The translations under genes and the position numbers were made by a program. Shown here piece after piece: positions 57,176-64,000 of a DNA stretch of 64,000 nt (positions are counted from its first letter, which is position 1; each line of letters opens with the position of its first letter). The notes under the pieces are model-generated. The model had not been told where the DNA came from. It saw nothing but the letters and a program-made list of their open reading frames with translations, and did no database searches. Source of the stretch: Sphingobacteriales bacterium (GTDB taxonomy: Bacteria; Bacteroidota; Bacteroidia; Chitinophagales; UBA2359). The stretch is taken from positions 124,001 to 188,000 of the forward strand of contig JADJTG010000017.1 in assembly GCA_016711285.1 (NCBI GenBank), written 5' to 3'.

Positions 57176-57898
57176 CTACAAACTATTAAAACTAATCCCC
57201 ACCGAAAAAGTGGTAATTTCGGGAGCACTCCCTTTTTTGAAAATAGGCGTGAGCGAATAAAAACCCACCAAATTAAACCCGCCGTAGCCGAGGCGCAAGG
57301 TAGGTCCGAAACGAATTTCATTGCGGTGTGGTAGTTTGCTTTCTTTTATCTTCGTTACATACTGAATATTGGCATCATTGACCACCGTGCCATAATATTT
57401 GGTATGCACATTGAGCAAATAGCCCACCCGCAAACCAATGCCCACCTTAAATCGGTTGCCCGACTTATCCGCCGCACTCCGCCAGCGCAACTCCAAAGGC
57501 ACTTCTAAGTAGTTGGCAGAGAGTTTATTTCTTTTGTAGGTGGTGCTACTGTCAATAGGTATGGCGAGCAATTTGGAGCTATCTCGCTCAAAAAGTCGGT
57601 TGTTAAACAAATTGTGCGAGCTGAAACCGATACCGGGCGAAAACGAAAAATGCCCACCTTTGCCCAAAGGAATATCATAAGCTAAATAAAAATTAGCCCC
57701 GCGACTGTACCACTTGGTCGTCATACTGTCGGGCAAAGCAGATGCCCCCACATAATTGAGTTCGAGCACCAAGCGGTCGGAAGAAGCCTTTTTGACGGTT
57801 TCGGCTGTACCTTTTTCTGTTTGACTCCACAGCAAGGCAAAAGGCATACACAACAGGAGCAGCATCGCCCCCCAACGTTGATACATTGATGTTATCAT
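57176..57898 (-). CDS. Outer-membrane beta-barrel protein (PorT-like family)
   Basis: A 240-residue protein. Signal peptide LLLLCMPFALLWSQ, then alternating strands: ANFYLAYDIPLGKGGHFSFS, PGIGFSSHNLF, LEVPLELRWRS, KVGIGLRVGYLLNVHTKYYG and RFGPTLRLGYGGFNLVGFYS, ending FSVGISFNSL with a terminal hydrophobic residue as in outer-membrane barrels. The P-G-I-G-F/Y-L-E-V-P-L-x-L-R pattern is that of the PorT/outer-membrane beta-barrel family of Bacteroidota. PorT itself is a T9SS component, but this family has many paralogues, so no symbol is given. Confidence 0.75.
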   Translation of the reverse strand: MITSMYQRWGAMLLLLCMPFALLWSQTEKGTAETVKKASSDRLVLELNYVGASALPDSMTTKWYSRGANFYLAYDIPLGKGGHFSFSPGIGFSSHNLFNNRLFERDSSKLLAIPIDSSTTYKRNKLSANYLEVPLELRWRSAADKSGNRFKVGIGLRVGYLLNVHTKYYGTVVNDANIQYVTKIKESKLPHRNEIRFGPTLRLGYGGFNLVGFYSLTPIFKKGSAPEITTFSVGISFNSL

Positions 57899-58108
57899 AA
57901 AAAAAGTAAAATAGGATACAGAAAAGTATGTTTTAAAAAAAATTTGTTTTTGTTTCCGATAAAATACTGCCGTTTTGTGGGAGCAGCCCCCGTTTTGCAG
58001 CGTGTAAAAGTAAGCCCAATTTTCGGCTATTATAAACTTTTAAGCCGCTACTTCAAAAATCTTTCTTTCAGCTACTTATCTTTACACTTTCTTTTCAACG
58101 AAATTTTT

Positions 58109-59101
58109 ATGATACTCGTTACCGGAGCCGGCGGATTTTTAGGGTTAGAAATAGTGCGTTGCTTGCAAGCGGCGCAGCAACCTGTGCGTGCTTTGTATCA
58201 TCGGCAGTTGCCCGCCAACGCCCCGTGCGAGGGCGTAATGTGGGTGCAAGGCGATATTTTAGATCTCGTTTCGCTGCAAGCGGTTTTTGAGGGCGTTTCG
58301 CAGGTATATCATTGCGCGGCGGTGGTGAGCTTTTCGCCAAAGCACCAAGCCGCTATGCTCAAAACCAACTGCGAAGGCACTGCTAATGTGGTAAATATGG
58401 CATTGCAGGTAGGCATACAAAAACTGCTGCATGTGAGTTCGGTGGCGGCATTGGGACGCAGCAAAATTACAAACACACCGCCGCCGCCGCTTGACGAAAC
58501 CACGCGCTGGGTGGACAGCCCCCTGAACAGCGAATATGCCAAAAGCAAATACAAAGCCGAAAAAGAAGTGTGGCGCGCTATGGCAGAGGGTTTAAATGCT
58601 GTCATTATCAACCCTTCTATTATTTTAGGACCTTGGGACTGGAACAGCGGAACGGCGAAGTTTTTTGCGCAGATGTACGATGAATTTCCTTATTACACCA
58701 CCGGCACCAATGGCTTTGTAGATGTGCAAGATGTGGCACGCGCCGCCTGCGCTTTGATGAACAGCGATATTTCGGGCGAGCGATTTGTATTAAGCGGCGG
58801 CACTTATTCGTATCAGCACCTGTTGGAGAGCATTGCTTTTCATTTGGGTAAAAAACCGCCCACGCGCCACGCCCGCCCGTGGATGCTGGAACTGCTCTGG
58901 CGGTGGGAAGCCCTGAAATACCGGCTTGGCGGCACAGAGCCGCTGCTCACCCGCGAAACCGCCATTTCGGCGCAGGAGCACTACGATTACGATACTTCCA
59001 AAATACGCCGCACCCTGAACTTTGAATTTACACCACTCGAAAAGACCCTCGCCCGCACGGCGGCAGTATTTTTGAAGGAGCACGAAAAAAAAGTTGATTA
59101 G
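58109..59101 (+). CDS. NAD-dependent epimerase/dehydratase (extended SDR)
   Basis: I start at the ATG at 58109, since MILVTGAGGFLGLEIVRCLQ is the SDR N terminus; a 55-codon extension upstream is not family-like. The 330-residue enzyme has the Rossmann motif GAGGFLG (G-x-x-G-x-x-G), VYHCAAVVSF, the catalytic Tyr/Lys in SEYAKSKYKAEKEV (Y-x-x-x-K), INPSIILGPWDW and FVDVQDVARA. It is closest in pattern to dihydroflavonol 4-reductase-like or nucleoside-diphosphate-sugar epimerases. The substrate is unknown. Divergent from the beta-barrel gene. Intact. Confidence 0.9.
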   Translation: MILVTGAGGFLGLEIVRCLQAAQQPVRALYHRQLPANAPCEGVMWVQGDILDLVSLQAVFEGVSQVYHCAAVVSFSPKHQAAMLKTNCEGTANVVNMALQVGIQKLLHVSSVAALGRSKITNTPPPPLDETTRWVDSPLNSEYAKSKYKAEKEVWRAMAEGLNAVIINPSIILGPWDWNSGTAKFFAQMYDEFPYYTTGTNGFVDVQDVARAACALMNSDISGERFVLSGGTYSYQHLLESIAFHLGKKPPTRHARPWMLELLWRWEALKYRLGGTEPLLTRETAISAQEHYDYDTSKIRRTLNFEFTPLEKTLARTAAVFLKEHEKKVD

Positions 59102-59178
59102 AAAAATCAGCCGGAGTATTTTAGTAATGATTTTATTATGTACGAAATTCTTTTCACAAAAAAACAAAAAATCTAAGA

Positions 59179-59222
59179 ACACCTATCCCTATCAAAACAT
59201 CACCTACAAAAAAGGCAGGTGA
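59179..59222. repeat. Isolated relative of the 50.3-kb palindromic array
   Basis: CACCTATCCC, 11 nt, then CACCTACAAAAAAGGCAGGT repeats the order and spacing found at 50349-50390 (CACCTATCCC, 11 nt, CACCTACGAAAAAGGTAGGT). Similar order over more than 40 nt shows common origin, so the array's unit is a dispersed repeat. Confidence 0.7.
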
Positions 59223-59361
59223 ACCTATAAACCTCAGTTTTACTGCTATCTTGAACGCCAATAATATTTTGAACGAAAAATATATTTCAGATGCCAACGA
59301 CAGCAGCAGTGCCACCACAGTTGCCGACCTCAACGGCTGGTACGGCTTAGGCACTACCTGA
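59179..59361 (+). pseudogene. Remnant of a TonB-dependent receptor C terminus
   Basis: From 59227 the plus strand reads INLSFTAILNANNILNEKYI, then SDANDSSSAT and YGLGTT before a stop at 59361. N-x-L-N-x-x-Y-I-S-D-A and G-L-G-x-T are characteristic of the last two strands of TonB-dependent receptors in Bacteroidota. No receptor gene precedes it. The frame upstream is open only for a short way through the ACCTAC repeat. Probably the tail of a deleted gene. Confidence 0.45.
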
Positions 59362-59556
59362 AATGTGTCGGTTTGAAGTACGGTTTTAAGCCTTGACAGA
59401 CAACAGATAATTATATTCATATATGCGTAAATATTTACCTTTCGGTAAATATTTCGCTTTTTATGCAATATTATAAGATTTTTCATATCTTTATAGCAGA
59501 TTTATTTCTATCTTTATTTACCAATTTTTTTTCATCAAAAACCTCTTATTTCTTTT

Positions 59557-60501
59557 ATGGAAAGTAACTACTTACCCACCGAACCTGCCAACACGCAGCG
59601 TTCTTATCAACTTTCTTTTTGGGGCAAAGGCAGTGAATACTTCGGTATTATCATTATCAACTGGATATTAACTGCTATTACTTTGGGCTTGTATTATCCT
59701 TGGGCAAAAGCCAAAAGATTGCAATATGTATATGGCTCCACCGCGCTTGAAAATGACCCTTTTGCTTTTCACGGCACAGGAAACGAAATGTTTAAAGGCT
59801 TTATCAAAGCACTGTTGATTTTATTGGGCATCTATGGTTTATTTTTTCTGTTAAGCATTTACGGATATGTTATTTTAGCATTACTCGTGCTTTTTGGCGG
59901 TTTGGGTATTCTTGCTCCTTTAGCCCTGCATGGCACTTATCGCTATCGTATGTCGCGCACTTCGTGGCGTGGTATTCGCTTCGGGTATCGCGGCGACCGC
60001 AATGAACTCTTGCAATTATCACTCAAAGGATTTTTTTTAACGCTTATTACTTTTGGTATTTACGGTCCTTGGTGGATAATTAATTTGCGCAATTATATTT
60101 TTAGCCATATCCGCTACGGCGATGTTGAGTTCAAATATGAGGCTTCGGGAACTGAGTTTTTTTTACTCAATCTCAAAGGTTATTTTTTAACGATTATTAC
60201 GCTTGGTATTTATTTGTTTTGGTGGGAAAAAGATATGTTCGCTTTTTATGTAGATCATTTGTACTTAGAAAAAGACCAACGGCAAATCCGTTTTACTTCT
60301 ACTGCTACCGGCGGCGATTTCTTTAAATTAATCGTCCCCAGTTTTCTCATTATTATTTTTACATTGGGCTTGGGCTATGCTTGGGTAGAAATGCGCATTA
60401 TGCAGTTCATCGTTTCGCATATTGATATGGAAGGAGATATAGATTTAAACAGCGTTTTACAAACCGAAGCCAACTATACTAATGCCACCGAGAGGATATG
60501 A
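59557..60501 (+). CDS. DUF898 (YjgN-like) membrane protein
   Basis: A 314-residue protein with three copies of the family's motif, hydrophobic helix plus aromatic end: AITLGLYYPWAKAKRLQYVY, LITFGIYGPWWIINLRNYIF and IITLGIYLFWWEKDMFAFYV, followed by IIIFTLGLGYAWVEMRIMQF. Each motif sits before a short F/Y-rich beta segment. About six to eight transmembrane helices. Function unknown. It is 51 nt upstream of the M48 peptidase gene. This pair (DUF898 plus M48 peptidase) is a recurrent neighbourhood and suggests cooperation in the envelope. Confidence 0.9.
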   Translation: MESNYLPTEPANTQRSYQLSFWGKGSEYFGIIIINWILTAITLGLYYPWAKAKRLQYVYGSTALENDPFAFHGTGNEMFKGFIKALLILLGIYGLFFLLSIYGYVILALLVLFGGLGILAPLALHGTYRYRMSRTSWRGIRFGYRGDRNELLQLSLKGFFLTLITFGIYGPWWIINLRNYIFSHIRYGDVEFKYEASGTEFFLLNLKGYFLTIITLGIYLFWWEKDMFAFYVDHLYLEKDQRQIRFTSTATGGDFFKLIVPSFLIIIFTLGLGYAWVEMRIMQFIVSHIDMEGDIDLNSVLQTEANYTNATERI

Positions 60502-60551
60502 GCGATTGGTTAGATACTGATCTTATGATTTAATACATACGCTCTTTTTAT

Positions 60552-61609
60552 ATGCTATATACTCAAGGTATTTTTTTCGATGGTGTTTCATCTGTGCCGC
60601 AAGAGATACTCATAGAATTTGATGAAAAACAAGGGCATTTTATCTTTGACAAACCTGTACTGCACGCCCAAATATGGGCGGCAGATGAAGTGCATTGCGA
60701 ATTTCTCAACAAAGTATTGCATATAAGTTTTCGTGAAGGGGCAGGTGTGGCTACCATACAAATTACTGATCATCAGTTTATCAATGATTTCTATAAAATC
60801 CTGCACCAAAGCGGAAAATTATCTTTATATCAGCGTTTGTTGTCGTTTTCGTTGGGTACTTATGTGGCAATAGGTGTGTGTGTGTTGGCATTAATGGGGG
60901 TTTTTTATTGGTATGGAGTGCCGTATATCGGCGAAAAAGCTGCAAACTGGTTGCCCACATCTTATGATAACTACTTGGGAAATATGGCGTATCAGCAATA
61001 TACTGTGGTAGCCAATATAGACTCCATTAAAAGCGAACAACTTACACAATTTGCATACCACCTGAACTTGAATAATGAAAAGCCCTTGAAATTTTCTGTA
61101 ATAGAATCAAGTATGGTCAATGCCTTTGCATTGCCGAACGGGCAAATTGTGGTATTTACGGGTATTTTGGAACAAATGGAGCATTACAGCGAGTTGGCGG
61201 CATTGCTGGGGCACGAAGCGGCGCACGTCAATCACCGCCACTCCATCAAAATGCTGTGCCGCAATATAGCGGGCTACATTGTGATTTCGGCGGTACTCGG
61301 CGATGCCAACGGCGTAATGGCTATTATCAGCGAGCATACCCAAGATTTACAGTCGCTTTCCTACTCGCGCAATTTTGAGCGCGAAGCCGATGAAAGCGGA
61401 TTGCAGACTTTATTGCAGAACAACATAGACCCCAAAGGAATGGTGGATTTATTTACACACTTACAAAGCTACGGTGACGACCTCGTACGGAATTTGTGAG
61501 TTCGCACCCGCTTACGCAAAACCGCATCAGCACCATTCAGGAGCGTATTGCCGACAGTAATTGTATCATCGAAGAGCACCCCAGCTTCAGGCATTATTTC
61601 AAGCACTGA
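60552..61609 (+). CDS. M48 family metallopeptidase, frameshifted near its C terminus
   Basis: An N-terminal soluble domain (about 90 residues), one transmembrane helix (LGTYVAIGVCVLALMGVFYW), then the peptidase: INSF-like NAFALPNGQIVVFTGILEQM, LLGHEAAHVNHRHSIKM (HExxH zinc motif) and FEREADESGLQTLLQNN (third zinc ligand Glu). The long frame ends at 61499, but the neighbouring frame continues EFVSSHPLTQNRISTIQERI to a TGA at 61607-61609, the normal end of M48 proteins (S-x-H-P-x-x-x-x-R). So one base is missing or extra near 61485. Likely a periplasm-facing or membrane quality-control protease working with the DUF898 protein. Confidence 0.88.
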
Positions 61610-61674
61610 CGCTTAAAAAAATAGAACCTAAAGCAGAAACAGAAGATTAAAAACAGGATTTTTTAAAAAAAGTG

Positions 61675-61710
61675 AAATACTGATGCAAAACAGATTTTGC
61701 ATCAGTATTT
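61675..61710. terminator. Bidirectional terminator between convergent genes
   Basis: A perfect 16-nt stem (AAATACTGATGCAAAA and its complement) with loop CAGA, with T residues following on both strands. It separates the M48 gene (plus) from the DMT transporter gene (minus). Confidence 0.85.
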
Positions 61711-61745
61711 TTTTATGTATCCAAACATATTTTTTTACCACCTCC

Positions 61746-62639
61746 TCAACGCGGCTTGTAATTGACTAAATATACGCCGCTGAAAATCAATGCTGCTGCA
61801 ATGCCGTGCTGCCAAGTGAGCGCATCTACACCCCAAGGCTACCGCCACCAACGAAGCCACCAACGGTTGGGCATAAATATACATACCCGCCAACGAAGGC
61901 GACACACTTTGCAAAGCATAGATATACAACAAATATGCAAAAAACGTAGTAAAAATAATTACAAAAGCTAAGGCGGCGTAGGCTTTGAGTGGCAAAGCCC
62001 CCACTCCCACTGCTCCTGCCTCGCTGTAGCCAATGAGCGTAACCGGCAACAAACTCACCGCAAAAATATACATCATCAAAGTGAGATAATGATAACGGTG
62101 CATCAGAGGCTTCACCAGCACCAAATACAACGAATACGAAGTGGCATTGATGAATATCAGCAAATCGCCCCACATATTGCCCGCCTGTGTGCCGTTGTTT
62201 TTACTGCTGTTGAGCACCACTCAAAATTGCTCCGCTTGCCCCATCGCAATACCCGTTATTTTTTGCCAACCCAATCTTTCTTTATTGATTAAAGTTGCCA
62301 AAATCAGCACCAAAATAGGCGTACTAATCATCAACAGGGCGGCATTGATAGGGCTTGTGAGCGACAAACCTTTGATAAAAAAGCAATTGGTTGATGCACA
62401 CGCCGAAAATACTGCACCACAGCACCAAACTGCGGTCGGCGGGGCGGATATGCTGGCGCGGCACTATCCATAGTTTTATCAGCGCAAATAACAAAAACGC
62501 TCCCCACGCGAAAAGTTACCAAAGCAAAAGCCCCGATATATGCAGGTACGATAGATTTGGTAACTACAAAATTAAGTCCATAAATAACATTGGCTGCCAG
62601 CAAAGCAGCTTGTGCTTTTAAGTTTCGGGTATCGGACAT
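61746..62639 (-). CDS. EamA/DMT family transporter, several frameshifts
   Basis: Starts at 62639 (MSDTRNLKAQAALLAANVIY); GLNFVVTKSIVPAYIGAFAL is the first EamA repeat. Reading then has to switch frame near 62530 and 62390, with NAALLMISTPILVLILATLI and KERLGWQKITGIAMGQA in neighbouring frames. After a further shift near 62220 it continues in NMWGDLLIFINATSYSLYLV and FAYLLYIYALQSVSPSLAGM, the second EamA repeat. The last shift is near 61825 and leads to the natural end SGVYLVNYKPR with TGA at 61746-61748. About ten transmembrane helices overall. Likely exports small metabolites or amino acids. The number of breaks points to poor consensus sequence here. Confidence 0.8.
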
Positions 62640-62787
62640 CGGAGAAAATAAAGATTATACCAACCGCTTGATGTACGCTGCAACAGTGTTTTTTTGTAAA
62701 AAAACAGTACCAACATCAAATTTTACAAAATATTAAAAATCAACAATTTATCAACAAGCAATAAATCTTTGTCTTTTATTTATCTAT

Positions 62788-64000
62788 TTACTCTTGCAAT
62801 AATTTCAAAAGCGTATTCTGGGCATTTTCCAAACCACTGTCGCTGCTGTTTTGAAAAGAGCCATAGCGGTCAATGATAAAATAAGCAGGCAAAGTGGTAA
62901 ATCCGTAATCGGCGTTGGCGGCGGCGATGTTGTCGCTGATGGCATTGATGCCCAAAGGCGATAATTTTGCAAAGATGACCTCCATGTAGCATCATCTCTA
63001 TCCATTGATACATTTACAAAAACTACCCCTTTTTTCACCAAACTTTCTTTCAATGATTTGGTATTTATCATGTTTTCAATGCAGGGTTTGCACCAACTTG
63101 CCCAAAAGCTCACATACAGCACCTTTCCGCGAAAATCGCTCAACTGCAAGTCAGAGCCGTTGTCGCGGTGCGCATCAATTTCGGGAGCCAATGCGCCGTT
63201 CATAAAGCGCACATTGTGCTGATGCACCATTTGCACGGCTTGTGCAAAAGTAGGGTTTTTGTTTTCGGCAATAAAAGTAGAAAAATAGTGATTGTACAAA
63301 TCTAAGTTTTTATTTTTCAGGGATTTAATGATATAACGCGCCTGAAAATAATCTTTCGTTGCGCCTTGCAGCACACGCGAGAGAGCATTGTAAAATAAAT
63401 CAATTTCATCGGGCGTTTTGCCGTTTCGGTATTCGTGATGATAATCCAAATAAGCCGCCACAAAATTGAGATAACAGGATTATTCACCGATATATCTTTG
63501 AGGGGGCTTCTTCAAAAAATCGTACAAAGCAGAAGGTGCGGCGGCGGGGTCAAGCACAATGATTTCTTTGTTCATTTTCAGAAAACACAGCATATTGGCG
63601 GCATAGCTGTAATTGATGGCATCTAAAGCCCACTGATAAAATGCCGCCGACAAGGGTTTTTGCTGCTTAAAATCTTCCAATCCTTTCAGTTGGCGTTGGC
63701 GTTGGGCGGCGATAAATGTTTTCCTTCCATCAGGGTAGGCAGCGTGTTGGCTTGCGTGAGCAAATCAAAGAACCATAATACAAAAATAATCGTTGGAAAA
63801 ATACATACGATTGAGGTTTCCGTTGTATTTCTGTTGAAAATTTGTAAATACTGGTTTTAGCCGATTTTTCGCCCGAAAATTGTAGTGTTTTCAGGGTCTA
63901 TGGCATTAAATGTAACATTCAACTGCTCCGAAGTCCAACAAAAAAATCCATCGTTTCGCCGCCGTATTGCAAATGCACAAAGTTCATCGTTTGTACGGCT
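62788..64000 (-). CDS. TlpA-like thiol:disulfide reductase, 5' end beyond the window, several frameshifts
   Basis: The 3' part of a gene running off the right edge. In order on the minus strand: MNFVHLQYGGETMDFF and EQLNVTFNAIDPENTTIFG (a DUF4369-like N-terminal domain), a helical region (QWALDAINYSYAANMLCFLK), then a thioredoxin-fold domain with GKVLYVSFWASWCKPCIENM (W-C-K-P-C active site) and DYGFTTLPAYFIIDRYG (cis-Pro loop), ending NTLLKLLQE. Frame changes are needed near 63850, 63760, 63470 and 62985. Such proteins are periplasmic or exported redox proteins of Bacteroidota. Confidence 0.8.

Noticed and set aside
59154..59486. 110-codon minus-strand ORF upstream of the DUF898 gene
   Set aside because: It overlaps the receptor remnant and repeat, looks like AT-rich chance sequence with no signal or motif, and is better explained by the plus-strand remnant.

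Overview
The window reads as a chromosomal segment of a gliding/T9SS-type member of the Bacteroidota, most like the Saprospiria/Chitinophagia side. The signs are: several secreted proteins ending in type A Por-secretion (T9SS) sorting domains, PKD, SdrD-B-like and DUF11 repeat proteins, a PorE-like OmpA/TPR/beta-propeller lipoprotein, promoters of the TTTG-N19-20-TAnnTTTG type, few Shine-Dalgarno sequences, and AT-rich intergenic DNA. No phage genes, rRNA or CRISPR are present; there is one tRNA (Phe).

Layout. 1-7.5 kb: start of a subtilase, then one very long surface-protein gene on the minus strand (SdrD-B-like, beta-propeller, about 26 Cys-rich 28-residue repeats, DUF11), now in five reading-frame pieces. 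7.7-8.7 kb: a repeat island with three copies of a ~142-bp MITE-like element, one of them split by a decayed 607-bp IS1-family element with an 8-bp target duplication. 8.8-15.1 kb, minus strand: FAD oxidoreductase, NifU-like protein, Mrp ATPase, then a MotA/TolQ/ExbB-like channel, a zinc-ribbon/FHA protein and a Ser/Thr kinase. 15.4-24.9 kb: glycosyltransferase, universal stress protein, a 21-bp minisatellite, a heparinase-like secreted protein, a copper-type P1B ATPase with a possible operator, and a TonB-domain/beta-barrel protein. 25-32 kb: RNase R, flippase, two secreted proteins. 32.4-43 kb, all minus: DUF58, PorE-like, MnmA, DUF2490, putative metallopeptidase, PBP1A, Hsp20, peptide deformylase. 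43-50 kb: PKD-repeat T9SS protein, FolP, ThiL, cyclase, tRNA-Phe, surface intradiol dioxygenase. 50.3-57 kb: type III-like restriction-modification locus (res, GxxExxY gene, mod), preceded by a palindromic repeat array. 57-64 kb: beta-barrel protein, NAD-dependent epimerase, DUF898 protein, M48 peptidase, DMT exporter and the 3' part of a TlpA-like thiol reductase.

The most striking observation is at the restriction-modification locus. The GxxExxY gene (PD-(D/E)XK-like family of unknown function) sits exactly between the 39-nt left half and the 45-nt right half of a palindromic element. Two unsplit 85-nt copies of the same element lie in frame inside the adjacent methyltransferase gene. This looks like a small mobile unit in which a nuclease-like gene is associated with its own palindromic repeat.

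Many genes carry single-base frameshifts (at least a dozen loci, several at homopolymers, clustered at 55.2-55.6 and 61.5-64 kb), while long essential genes are intact. I read most of these as consensus (long-read type) indel errors, so the broken genes are annotated as single genes with the shift noted.
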